Source of the DNA: Colletotrichum lupini
Taxonomy: Eukaryota; Ascomycota; Sordariomycetes; Glomerellales; Glomerellaceae
Direction of reading: 5' to 3'
DNA length: 64,000 bases
NCBI RefSeq assembly: GCF_023278565.1
Contig: NC_064677.1
Span: forward strand, 6,448,001-6,512,000
The position numbers and the translations under genes were made by a program. This document shows positions 40,479 to 53,151 of this stretch, piece by piece (within the stretch, counting starts at the first letter, position 1; every line of letters begins with the position of its first letter). The notes under the pieces were generated by a model. That model searched no databases. It was not told the origin of the DNA and saw only the letters and a list, made by a program, of their open reading frames with translations.

Positions 40479-43400
40479 TCATCTTGAATAGTTATGTTAG
40501 TGGAAACCACGTCTCAAACCATGCCGGATAAATCTCCTTTTCATTGACCAAATCGGAGTTGAAGGTGGGCTGACGATAATGGAAGACGCGGACTCCTCTC
40601 CAACTCTCGCATACAGCCTCTCTTTCTACGACATTACAAGCTTCCTTATTGATTTGGGCTGCTGGCAAGTTCCACTTCTCGGAACGCAGCCATTCAGGTG
40701 CCTTCCTGTCCACGTACAAAGTGAGCCAAGTCAAATGGAGCTCAGCAAGCACCTCATTAATTAATCTCCATCGTTGTGAATAGTGAAGACAAGATGGCAG
40801 ATGAAGGACATCCAGTCTTTTTGGTCCGAAGGTAGCTATACGTGACCCGACTTGGACTTTGTTATACTCGCCCAGGGCTTATCAGTGGGCTGTTTACACA
40901 TGTAACGTGATACATCTACCTATTAACACACTCTATTCGCCGCCTACTTCGTATCATGAGATGAATACATCAGGGAGAAGAAGGGGGTTGTTATAGGATG
41001 TGCTTTGAGAACCTGCCCTAGAGCTCTGCCGCGATCTGGTATGGAGAGTACATAGCTAATGTCAACACGACGTCAGGTCGTTGACTTCGCACCAAACCGC
41101 ATTACTCCTCTTCCACCTGGGCCTTCGTTGGTAGCCTGGCGAGCGAAAAATAGATATGGCATGGTAGGAGGGTCTTTATAGGTCTGAGACTGTTCTTCTC
41201 ATCTCCCCGAGGATGGGGCATCTTTTGGTGTAGTTTGAAACAGGATTGGTAGACCTGATGGAGTATGAGTAGATGTACAGGGCTCATGATCTAGTCATGG
41301 TTCGTGTTCGCTTTACTATCAAGTGATCGAGGCTGTGGAAGGCTTCAAGGCCGGTGCCCATCGAGTGCCGGTGTATAGAACCAAGTTCCACTCGGGGTTC
41401 TAAGTTGATCAGTTTTTGCTCATGACACTGGTAGCCTTCCCCTTTCTAAGCCATTTGTCCTTGACTTTGTCATATCAGAGGAGATTCCTCATTAATATCA
41501 AAGTAGGTGATCAACGCCTGATTTCTCCTATTCAAGCACACCACTGTGGGCCATAGATGAAAAACCCACGGCGGCGTCCAGTGTGATCGTCTAATATTCC
41601 CAGCGACATAGTTCTGGCGGCTGACGAGAGAGTATGAGGACGGACTTAGGTTGGAGTTTCGAAAGGCAACATTTGAGACCACTTCCTCAGTGTCTTGGAA
41701 GTATTCATCTTCGAACGACGGGAAAGAGGTACAATGTAACGGCAGGTTGCTGTAGTAGTAGGTATCAAATAGGAATGCAGCTCTGCTTTTCTGATCATAA
41801 GCCGGCTGGCTTCACTTGGATCGACAACATAGATCTACTTCACACAATCAAGGCTTTGGAGCCTAGGCAAGCTGCATTTCCGGTCTCCTTACATCTATGA
41901 GGCGGCGGCCGCGAGTCTATGCTTTATAAGGCTTGGTTGCTCTTGATCCTGACCACGCCCCCCTCCACTACGGTGAGTTTAGTCACTCAAGTAACACGCA
42001 CAAGGAGGCATGGGTAATGTGGATTACAGATGACTGCGGTATGGCAGAGTATGAATTCGAATCGTGATCCTCTTGCCATTAGTTTCCTCGTCCGCAACAG
42101 TATTGAAGGGTGCCATGAATGGATGTTGGATTGAGACTAGCAGTTACCCGCTGCAGTTCGTGGTGTTTTCCAAACCTCACGACGCATGTAGGTACTTACA
42201 CTATGAGATACCAGGTGAGCCTGAGAGCTAGTCTAAGTGTTTGCTCCCGAAGAATATAGCAGTGGATCTATTCAAAGAACGTTTACACTATTAGAACGTT
42301 TCAGACTATGTCACGAGGAGTAGTTGATGAGCCACTCGTGGTTCCCTTTTGACTAATATTGACACTGGTTTTATCACCAAGTAGGTACTTTGACCAGCCT
42401 TTAGCAGGCCAATATGGATTCTATTTCATCGAGACCTCACTGGTTCGTGCCCACGAAACAACAGTCAGATGACCCAAAATTTGCAACGTGCATCGCGGGG
42501 TGTTCAACTTGAGGCCAAGGCAGGCGCTCGGATCCAGGTGCCTGGGAAGGAGATGACGTCGGGCTGACCTTTTGCGGGCTCGGATGGGGGCTGTCACTCA
42601 GCCGGACCGGCAGCAACCACACAAAGCAGTAATTAGCCAGCAAGCCTTACGCACTTACATTACTTGGGTTCGGTAAGAAAACGAGGAGTCGTCTCAAGGC
42701 ACCCCCAAATGTGGTCTTTATCTCAATCCCGGCGGTACTTTTTCCATTCTATCTTCCCGTGCTCCCGTCCGGATACCTAGTCAGCTCAGCTAGGTAGTGA
42801 AGCAAGGTAGGCACGGAACATGGGCCGAGAAGAGGGGCAGCGTTGGATTGGGCTGCTGACCATTACCATCGACCTGGCTGAGCAAGGGCAAGGGGGATAA
42901 CTTGTATTTTGTATTGTGCTGGAGTTTTGAGTCCGTTGAACAAAGAACCATTTCACTTTTGATTTTATGCATTCTTCACGACTGTCTCTGTCAGGAAAAC
43001 ATAGCTGCTGACTCTTGACGTTGAGAGGGAACGAAGCGAAGGGGCAAAAGGCAGCCCGGCAACGCCATGCGCAGCTGCAGCCCTGACGCCCCATTGTGAG
43101 TCTCCCCGTCCATTGTGAGTCTCCCCGTCCATTGTGTGGGGTTTCTGCCCTGATGAGGTTAGCCTCACTGTCTGTCTTTTCAGTGTTGGTGAGGTGAATC
43201 TGGGTTTAGATGGAGCAAATACAGGAGACGCCATATTCAAGGATCCGGAGAGACTTATCTTATGGTGCAGTGATGCCGTGAGTTCAGGTACTGGTTGATG
43301 AGCGCCTAACTTCCACTTGGTTCCCGGCAACCATCGGATACGTACAGGCGAAGCGGGACCACACGGTGCCAAAGGTATGCCGCAATAGGAAAGGAAAAAA

Positions 43401-44988
43401 CAGAGTGCCTCATTCATTATTTTGATTCACTTTCTGCCCCTCCCCGCCCTCGGTTGATACATATTTTGGCCGAAAGTTCAGCATGTCCCCTGGCTGCCTT
43501 GTGAACAATCCAGAGAGACGCCGGAAAAGCAACGCTTCAAACGGACTTGCAGTGCCGTTGAAGATGTGAAAATGGCTTCAGACATAGAAAGTAAGGGGGA
43601 AGGAGTGTTTCTTGTTTCCGTGCCTTCCTCGTCCGTTCAAGTCATAGGAAGGTAGGCAACAATTTCCAGAGTGCAGGAAGCGGACGAAGCTAGAAGCAGA
43701 CGGAAACGACCCCTCCTCGGTTTCGTGCATCAGAAACCTCTCTCCTTCCCCACACTCATTTCACGACGTCTTAAATTTTTTTTTTCAGTCGTTTCTTTTT
43801 TGCCCTTGTTCCCCTATCGGCTGCCCACTGTCGGGTCACCTCCTCAGCCTGTAGAAAGTGGCGGTTCTGCATTTCCATTGGATGGATGACGGGTACCTCC
43901 TGGAGCTGCATGTCCCGCACTGTAAGGTATGGAAGGAAAGATGTTGTCCATGAGGTACTCCGTCAGTAGGTATCAGTAGTAGAGAAGAAGGTGCGAGACC
44001 TTGCTGCACCTAAGCAACAAGATGAACTAAAAAACAGTAGAGGTGACGAGTAGACATCCACTACTGCTACCTGAGGTGCCTTTTCCCAGGGGATTATGCG
44101 TATTCACCGCCCATTGTATGCTGTCTCTAATGCTCCCGCTGTCACCGTCATTCCCCCCTTCCCGTCCTGCCCGCTCTCCTCTATCGCTCCTGCTGCTTTT
44201 CATGTCCCTGGCAGAGGTACCTGCCTACCTGACCTTATTACGGCACCCCAGAACTGCGTACCTTACCATAGCGGGCCATTTCAACACTGTAACTGGGCAG
44301 CCTGAGATCGTCAACAACCTCGTCAAGGTCCCGCTCCTATTTTTCCCTCTCCTTCACCAACCCAAAGGGAAGAGACTGGGAAATAAATAAAACCATAAAA
44401 ATCCTCACATTACTCACCACCCGGTTTCTGCGCCTGTTCATTGTCGCAACCATCTTTTCTTTACGGTACGCCCTCTAATTCTTGCCAAAGGCCTTACCAC
44501 GAGACATCGTCTTTGGCGTATCATTTTAATTCGGAATCCTGAGCGAATCCTTTTTTTGTCATCTCTCTCACACACAGATACAATACAGGCACATTCTCTC
44601 TCTCTCGCTTCCTTTTTCCCTGTCCGTTCGCTCGGTTCCGGTCATTCTCACCCATCCATCCTCCCAGCTCGCCTACCAACTCTCCCAAGGTCGCTGCTCT
44701 CTCAACGCACTGCCGACCCTACCCCTGGCGCCCGCTTCACACACCACCTTACGCCAACCAAACCAAACCTCTGGTCCTGTCTTCTCTGCCTAGACCACCC
44801 GCCGCCGCAAAACACCCCCGCGTCTCCCGCTTTTGCTCTGACCTCAGCTGCGGTGCCTTGCTGAACCCTTTCCCTCCCACCTCCTGACACGTGCAACCTG
44901 TCAACGAGCCCCCCTCCCAACCTCTCCAAACATCGGCACTGGCTCAGCCTTACCTCCTTCAAACCACCACACATTGAGAGCGGCAAAC
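40479..44988. other. intergenic region
   Basis: About 4.5 kb. I see no gene; open frames are short and lack families. A perfect 16-bp direct repeat, TGTGAGTCTCCCCGTC, occurs back to back near 43094 and 43112. 44400-44988 is CT/CCA-rich and is probably the KAP95 leader. Confidence 0.45.
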
Positions 44989-47900
44989 ATGTCGGGCTCA
45001 GAGATCAACCAAGTTTTGGCCAATTCGCTGTCGCCAGGTAAGCTATTTTCGCGTCCTCGTCGTCATTTGGTCTCGTTCATTCTTCACTGCGCCTGCTAGG
45101 TTTTGCATCGCCAGCAAATCCTATCCCCCCCTCCTGTCTCCCCCAAATTGTCGCCAGGGCAATGTGAACAGAACCTGCTTTTCTTGGCTTCCGCCCTCAC
45201 ATCGCGCATCAACAAACTGCCACTACCCTCATGGCCATGCTAACATTCTGAACAGACGCGAACTTGCGCAACGCCGCCGAGCAGCAACTTACACAAGCAG
45301 CCGACAACAACTTCGTACGTGCCCGCCCACTTTTGCATCCCGAGTCCCCCCTCCCCCCACCGCCGCTGGCAAATTTGCTAACCATCCTTCCCAACAGCCC
45401 CTGTACCTCGCAACTCTCGTCCAAGAGCTTGCAAACGACAACGCCGATGGCTCCATTCGTGCCGCCGCAGGTCTCGCCCTGAAGAACGCTTTCACTGCCC
45501 GTGACTTTGCCCGTCACCAAGAGCTCCAGGCAAAATGGCTCCAACAGACCGACGAAGAGACGAAGACGCAGGTCAAGAACTTGACCCTGCAGACCCTCGG
45601 CTCCTCAAACTCCCAGGCCGGCCAGGCTGCTGCTCAGGTCATCTCCTCCATCGCTTCTATCGAGCTGCCGAGAAGTCAGTGGCAGGACCTCATGGGCATC
45701 CTTGTTAAGAACATCAGCGAGGGTGGCGAACACCAGAAGCAGGCCTCCTTGACCACGATCGGTTACATCTGCGAAAGCCAAGATCCCGATCTGCGAACGG
45801 CTCTCATTGCTCACTCCAACGCCATCCTGACCGCCGTCGTTCAGGGTGCCCGCAAGGAGGAGACGAGCCTTGAGGTTCGCCTGGCCGCAATCACAGCCTT
45901 GGGCGACTCGCTCGAGTTCGTTGGCAACAACTTCAAGCACGAGGGCGAGCGCAACTACATCATGCAGGTCGTTTGCGAGGCCACCCAGGCCGATGACTCC
46001 CGGATACAGCAGGGCGCCTTTGGATGCCTTAACCGCATCATGGGTCTCTACTACGATAACATGCGTTTCTACATGGAGAAGGCTCTCTTCGGTCTTACCA
46101 TTCTGGGCATGAAGTCTTCGGACGAGGACGTTGCCAAGCTGGCTGTTGAATTCTGGAGCACCGTCTGCGAGGAGGAGATCGGTATCGAGGACGACAACGC
46201 CCAGGTCGAGAGCGCCGACCAGATGAGACCCTTCTACAACTTCGCTCGCGTAGCAGCTAACGAGGTTGTGCCCGTTCTCCTTCTGCTTCTGACCAAGCAG
46301 GACGAGGATGCGGCCGATGACGAGTACAACTTGGCCCGCGCCGCCTACCAGTGTCTTCAACTCTACGCTCAGGCCATCGGTGCCGCTATCATCAGCCCCG
46401 TGCTGCAATTCGTTGAGGGCAACCTGCGTGCCGAAGACTGGCACCACCGTGATGCCGCCGTTTCTGCTTTCGGCGCCATCATGGATGGCCCCGATGAGAA
46501 GGTCCTCGACCCCATCGTCAAGCAGGCTCTTCCTATCCTTATCGGCATGATGGACGACAGCTCCCTGCACGTCAAGGACTCGACCGCCTATGCCCTTGGT
46601 CGCATCACTGAGAGCGTGTCCGACAGCATCGACCCTAACCAGCACCTCGACCCTCTCATTCGCTCCCTGTTCAACGGCCTCATGAGCAGCGCAAAGATAG
46701 CATCTTCGTGCTGCTGGGCCCTGATGAACTTGGCCGAGCGCTTCTCTGGCGACCTTGGTGCCGCTCAGAACCCTCTGACTCCTCACTTCAACCAGAGTGT
46801 CACCAACCTGCTTGGTCTCACGGCCCGCCCCGATTGCGACTCGTACGTCCGCACCGCCGCCTACGAGGTTCTCAACCTCTTCGTGCAGAATGCCGCCAGC
46901 GAGAGCATGCAGCCCATCGCCTCCCTTTCCGGCGTCGTCATCGAGCGTCTAGAGGGTACCGTTCCCATGCAGACCCAGGTCGTTAGTGTTGAGGACAGGA
47001 TCATGCTGGAGGAGATGCAAACTAGCTTGTGCACCGTTCTCCAGGCCATCATCCAGAGACTCGACAAGGAGATTGTTCCCCAGGGCGACAGAATTATGCA
47101 GACCCTGCTCCAGATTCTGAGCACCGTCGGCAGCAAGTCTAGCGTTCCCGATGGTATCTTCGCTACCATCAGCGCTCTGGCCAACGCCATGGAGGAGGAT
47201 TTCTCCAAGTACATGGAGGCTTTCACTCCCTTCCTCTACAACGCTCTGTCAAACCAGGAGGAGCCCGCACTGTGCTCCATGGCTATCGGTCTTGTCAGCG
47301 ATCTGACGCGATCCCTTGGCGAGCGCAGCCAGCCGTACTGCGACAACTTCATGAACCACCTGCTTCACAACCTCAAGGTACGTTATCACCGCCAATCGGC
47401 ACTCAAAGTGTTGTCATCCATCATTATGTGGATGCGACACGGGGTTGGCATTGTACGTGTAAGCGAGGCCTCGCTAACATTTCTCACAGAGCACCGCCTT
47501 GAGCAACCAGTTCAAGCCTGCTATCCTGCAGTGCTTCGGCGACATTGCTGGCGCCATTGGCGGCCACTTTGAGACATACCTGTCCGTCATCGCTCAGGTC
47601 TTGCAGCAGGCGGCGACTGTCAACGCCGGCCCCGAGGGCCCGTACGAGATGTACGACTACGTTATCTCTCTTCGCGAGGGTATCATGGATGCCTGGGGTG
47701 GTATCATCGGAGCTATGAAGTCCGGTGGCAAGAGTAAGTCCCATTTAATCATGATTTTGATCCTGTTTCTGTTCTATCCGCTAACCCATTTCTGCAGCTC
47801 CTGCTCTTCAGCAATACGTGCCTTCGATCTTCCAGCTGTTGAACATGATTGCCAGCGACATGAACCGTAGCGAGGCTCTCATGCGTGCATCCATGGGCGT

Positions 47901-48096
47901 TATTGGCGACCTTGCTGAGGCCTACCCCAACGGCGAGCTTGTCGACGTCTTCCGCCAGGAGTGGCTCACTGCGCTCATCAAGGAGACCAAGACCAACCGC
48001 GAGTTCCAGCCCCGAACCATCGAGACCGCTCGCTGGGCACGCGAACAGGTCAAGCGTCAGCTTGGCGGTGCCTCCGGCGTCATGGCGCAGACTTGA
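44989..48096 (+). CDS. KAP95: importin beta-1 (karyopherin beta-1)
   Basis: Nuclear import receptor that carries importin-alpha/cargo complexes through the pore and is released by Ran-GTP. Five exons: 44989-45037, 45256-45314, 45398-47377, 47490-47733 and 47798-48096, 876 residues, the usual family length. All junctions keep the frame, and introns end in CAG with CTAAC-type branch sites. The N-terminus MSGSEINQVLANSLSPDANLRNAAEQQLTQAADNNFPLYL is the importin-beta N-terminal domain that binds Ran. The rest is HEAT repeats, including an acidic loop (EEEIGIEDDNAQVESAD) near 335 and DSSLHVKDSTAYALGRI near 455. A second such pattern, MKSGGKTPALQQYVPSIFQLL, is formed across the last splice site. 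It is codon-biased, as expected of a highly expressed gene. Confidence 0.95.
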
Positions 48097-50065
48097 GCTT
48101 TGAAAAGCTTGAGGCTGACGCTGTATTTCGACTTGTTTGATTATTCACACCCAACCAACCCCCAAGCCCAGCACATATCCTGGAGCAGCCGGTTTCTCTA
48201 CCGAAACCCGGATCTGCGTCAAACGGAGGAGAGAGAGAACAGCCAATCCCAGCTCTTGCCACAACACAGCATCGAAAGACACGGAGCTCCCTCGCGTGTA
48301 TATAGACACCCTTGCACCACCACCCCAGGACTAATTTTACCCCAATACCCCTTGCCAGCACACCATATCACATCACGAAACTGCAACCCCTTATTCAACC
48401 ACTTCACCCACCCCTTGGCTGTTATCTTCTGGACTTTGATTTTCGCGACGGAAAGCTGGATTAGAGAGAAGGCGGGAGTCCTCATTGTCATGTACGCCGC
48501 GCATAGAAAGCGCATTGGCGACCTAAAAGTCATGTAGAAGGAGTTTCCCTCAGATGGAACCCGGAGTTTGATTTCATCCTTCAACGGGGAAACGAGAGCA
48601 ATGAGAGACGGGGAAATGAACAACGTCAATACACATTTCGGAGTCGGCCACATCCCAACTCGGACGAACCAACCTGGTCAAGTGATCAGGTGGGTCGGGA
48701 AAGGAAGAGCCTTTAGCCTCCCTGGAGGCTTTCTGCTCTAGGCCATACTTGTATGCGATTTCGTCGGAGTATCTTTTCCTTCATCGGAAAGAAGACTCGC
48801 GCGCACTCGGCGGGCGGATGAGAAAGGAAGGGCCTTGCGAAATGGGCATATCACAGGAGAGTGTAGGCGCAGCGAGGAAAGACGGATCCTGCAGAGGAAG
48901 AAACAGACGGCACACAACGCGCTTATGACGAGGTCAAGTGGCTTCATGTCTAGCACTGATTGATAGTCGTAGAAGTTCAATGAGTTTTGCCCCCTTCAGT
49001 CTCTGAAATGTGTGAATGTGGTGTCATGATATAAGACTTGGTTACCATGACTGTTGCTCCCTGAGGCAGATATCTGCGAACTACATGGATGGATTTCCCA
49101 TACTCTGCCACGATGAAATTATCTCTGTTGCTTGACGATACCATTCCATACTACTCGTCAAAAGTATCATGACGAAGTTGACGGACTCTTTCTATCTGGA
49201 CTTCAGTGTACACTTATCCAGACCGCGATGGGCGTCGTCGGTGTTTATGCCCAGGCTTTGTTTCCATCCTTCGAGACCGAAGCGCTGTGGGTTATCTTTT
49301 CACTCCTGTCAGCGCCGTGCTTCTCAATGTTTGCAGTTGAATATCCCATCCCGTCGGACAAGTTGATAAAATTTGACGGGAAACAAGACCCCACCTCCTT
49401 GAGTAGGTCCTAGTATTCCTAAAAAAAATTACAGATCAAGCATTTTTCCCTTTCAGATGTTTTGTTTCCAGCACACCGTTCAACATGATACCACTTCTTC
49501 CAACTCCCCAGCTTCTCGGTGTTAGCGTGAGTCCAATTTCTGCACGGAAGTCGGTTCAAATCCGTTTCATCTGACAGGCACAGAGTATACCTTGCACAAA
49601 TGGGTCAATTCGCGAAAAGATGGCATTGTAGACAAAGGTCGAACTTAATTCACTCAGGTATCTCGATCTACAGTATATATGAAGCAACACCCCGTCGCAA
49701 AAAGCAAATCACGGCTAGATAGATGAGGGAATCCAAAATGACCCACTGATCCCGAAGGTTCATATTTCCGTCTCATGATTGTTGCGCCGGCCCCTCCTCC
49801 GAAATTTTGGCGCAAGCACTGCTGACTCTGTTATCTTTCTTCTCCTTTCCTTATTTTCCCGAACCTGGCGCCGGATCTCTAGGTATGATTAAATAGGGGG
49901 TTGATGTATAAAAAAAAGGAAATGACTGAATCGCTCAGATTGACGCTCGAATAGCACTTTTTCTCCTCACGCACACGCGCACTTTCTCAATCTTTCTTTT
50001 TGGCTTCTCTGATTCCGTTCTTTGCTTTCCGCCTCGATGAAGGCCATCACTTCAGTGCGAACAGC
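48097..50065. other. intergenic region
   Basis: About 2 kb between KAP95 and the Zn2Cys6 gene (convergent). No gene, repeat or RNA gene is supported. 49880-50040 is CT-rich on the + strand. Confidence 0.5.
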
Positions 50066-53000
50066 TCACGTGGACCCAAACCACCCGAGACCGGCCGCCC
50101 CGTTCCCGATCCAGCTCGTCGCCTGGACCGGCGCCGTGCCGTCGAACCAGCTCTGGAGCTCGCACTCGAAGCCGTCTGTCCCGGGACCGAGAACGATGGA
50201 CGCCGAGCCCGGGGAATTGTAAAACGCCGCCACCGCCGCGGCCGTGGTGGGATCGTACGGGTTCGTCGATGATGGCGGAGCCTGCTGCTGCGCCGGCGCG
50301 CCGAGGATGGGGCTTGTGGTGTCGAAGGCTGCTGCTTGGACGAGCATGCCCATGCCGTTGTTGGGGCTGTAGGGTGGGGGTGCTTGGGAGTAGATGGGTG
50401 GGGAGAACTGGGGGTGTAGTTCTGGGGGGAGGTGCTGGTGGTGGTGTTGTTGCATTTGGGGTGTCGGAGGATGTTGCTGGTGGCGTTGTTGCTGTTGGAG
50501 TTGGTGGTGTGGTTGCGGCTGGTGTTGTAGCAGGTGGTGTTGTTGTTGGTGGTGTGGAGAGAGGGGTTGATGATGTTGCTGTTGCTGTTGGTGATGGAGT
50601 TGAGGCTGCTGTTGGTGGGTTGTGTTCATGAGCGGCGGGAGCGGGAAGGCAGAGTTGTGTTGCTGGTGCATTTGCTGCTGCTGTTGTAGGCTCGGTGATG
50701 GGCTCGGGGGAGGGAGGACGCTGTTGGATGCGTTGCTGCTGATGCTGCTGTGTCGTAGTGGCGCTGGCTTCTTCTCGTTCAACGGGGTCGGCGGCGGGCC
50801 TGGGAGCTGGTACTTGGGTGCCTCGGCGCGTGGGCCCTTTGTGAAGTTGGATGGCGAGGGATGGAGCGGTCGGAGGGTTCGGTCGTTCTGATATGGTTCT
50901 CGTCAGCTTTTCCCTTCTCGAGCACCATTGGGTTGGAAATAGGGGCTGGAACTTACGCCGTCGGCCATACTGCCCTCAAGACTAAAGGCAGCTGCTTTGG
51001 GATCACGCGAGAAGCGCTCCAGAGATTCGAGCCAGCGGGAGGCGAGGGGCCAAGTCTGCTTAGATTCGATGAGGATGGACATGCACCGCTGGAGCATATT
51101 CGGAGCCTGTGCGACAATGTTCTTATCGGAGCAGACTAGGATGGTTAGTTAGCACGATGCGGTTACATCTCCACGGCTTCTGGGTACTCACTGTTCCTGT
51201 ACTTGACCAGGTAGGTCGAGAAAAGGCCGCAGCTGTAGACGCAGAACGACGCCATCTGGGTTCCCACACCTTCCTCCGAGGATCTGACGCTGAATTGAGC
51301 ATCGATTTGCTCGTACAACTCCCGCACGTTTCGGAAGAGGTCGTCGGACATGTTGGCGAAAAACGCCCGGCGTTGCATATCCTTCTCGTCTGGTTTGATG
51401 ATGCTATTCAGGTCAGTATTTGCGGAGGAGGAGGAGGACGAAGAGTGGTTGGGCTTACTTCTCGAGATACGCACGCCTCAGCACAATGTTGCATAGTTTC
51501 GTTATCATAGTGACACCGAGGTAGGCCTGAACTTGTCAACTTCAACTCCAACCGCAGTGAATCTTGGCACAAACCAGATCTTCGCCGACGGACTTGTGCC
51601 CTTTGAGAAGAACCATACTCCATCGGTGATCTTGCGGAAGCTGCTGTTCCCAGCTTAGGATCTGCTTTGCTGTAATGGCGTACTCGCTCGTCGGATCCCA
51701 AGGATTGGCGCTCTTCATCGTTGCCAACGCTCGACGAGCGACTTTCCCCCAATAATAATGTGCTTGCATCAGACTCGCGAACAATGATCGAGATGGTTGG
51801 TGGATCAATGAAGGGTTCTCGCGAGCTGGCGGCGTGTCCTCGAGCGCGGCACGGGACAAGGGCTCACGGCCGTAGGCAAAGTCCTCCTCGTTACTAGGGA
51901 GAAGAGCCGTGATGTCGTTGGCAGCTAGTGACACGGGGGAAAGAGCACCGCAATGGAGATTGTCCTGGCCTACGTGTTGTTAGCAAAAGCCACGTTCGTC
52001 TTCGTTCGTGATCACAGACTGTGTAACATCCACTATGATATATTTGTTAGCAGAGCTCTCCGCCCTTTGAAGCATTGTCCAACTAACCAAAGTTCTCCGT
52101 GCAGATTCCGCCCTGATAATCATCTCCCTCGTGGGATTCTTCATCTTGTAGAACTCTTCGCGATGCAGATGCATCAAGACAGCCATCCTTGTGGCAATGC
52201 CAATGTTGATCTAGCAAGCGTTCAGCACTGCCCGTACTAATACTCCATGCAGGGAACTCACGTAGCTCTTGTTCCTCATACCGCCGCCTTGCTGCGCTAG
52301 ACTTAACAGATAAAAGGCTTGACATCTCTCTAGGGTAGGCTCTTGGTACAGTTCGTTGAGCGCGAGGCTGCTAGCCCGTTCCATGAAGAAGTCGACGGCT
52401 TCCATCTCCCCATGGTATCTCTGGGCCAGGGCTGGTGAGAAGCGAGCAGAGACACTGAGGATACCGAGTACAAGGAAGACGCTGACGGAACGGTGATCTT
52501 GCTGCAGCTGCCGGGGGAAAAGCTCCTTCGGAATGAAACCTAGCTGAAAATACTTGCGGGTGAATCCGTGAACTGCGTCGATGATTTCGGGTAGTGGTGG
52601 GAGAAGCTCCCATTCGTCTGCAGGTTTACGAAGAGCTGGCGCGCCGGGACCCCGAGGGACCTGAGCATCTGACGCGCTACGTCTAGCCTTGTCGGCTTCC
52701 CGTTTCGCGGCCTTCTCAGCCCTCAAGCGAGGATGCCGGTATTCGCGGTCGAGATCCGGCTGGCCTCGTTGGGGAAAGATGCTGTCGTTGATTAGCTTCG
52801 AGATCGCGTCACGGACGTTGCTCGGTGTGGACGGTACCATTCACTCGCTGGTATGCCGGCTTCCGCGCAGGATTTACACGGCGGCTGTCCCTTCTCATGC
52901 ACACATTTGCTCCTCATCCGACGGCATCTGGGACACAGTTTAGCTCGTCAAGTTCGCGATATGTCCGCCGCACTGGCGAGCAGGACAAACCTCCGACAGG

Positions 53001-53151
53001 CTATTGGCGACCTGCGCTTGATGGGCGGTTTTGACCCATTCTGCTGCTGGGTAGCAGGGTCGAAAGCGCCGATAGACTCGCTTCTTACGCTCACGTTGGA
53101 GCTCATGTTCAAGGTTGTCAGATTTGGCTTGGTTTCTTCATCAAAATCCAT
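50066..53151 (-). CDS. Zn2Cys6 transcription factor with fungal_trans domain and Gln/His-rich tail
   Basis: Ten exons: 53151-52991, 52927-52838, 52781-52262, 52210-52088, 52032-52020, 51969-51575, 51526-51459, 51403-51192, 51135-50957 and 50887-50066, 860 residues. Each junction keeps the frame. The zinc cluster is split by the first intron: C52-x2-C55-x6-C62-x8-C71-x2-C74-x9-C84, the last Cys made across intron 2. GQPDLDREYRHPR follows. The middle-homology region (about 140-480) has LPPLPEIIDAVHGF, ARRTLWMLHSQDNLHCG and SLAANDITALLPSNEEDFAYG. Exon 5 is only 13 nt; it is needed to give LWMLHS. The C-terminus (about 620-760) is Gln/His/Pro-rich, probably an activation region. The target genes are unknown and I give no name. 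It converges with KAP95. Confidence 0.82.

Noticed and set aside
45605..46786. 393-codon open frame antisense to KAP95
   Set aside because: Shadow frame; the HEAT-repeat protein on the + strand is unambiguous.
49548..49566. B-box-like GGTTCAAATCC suggesting a tRNA gene
   Set aside because: No A box upstream, the T stem pairs poorly and no acceptor stem forms.
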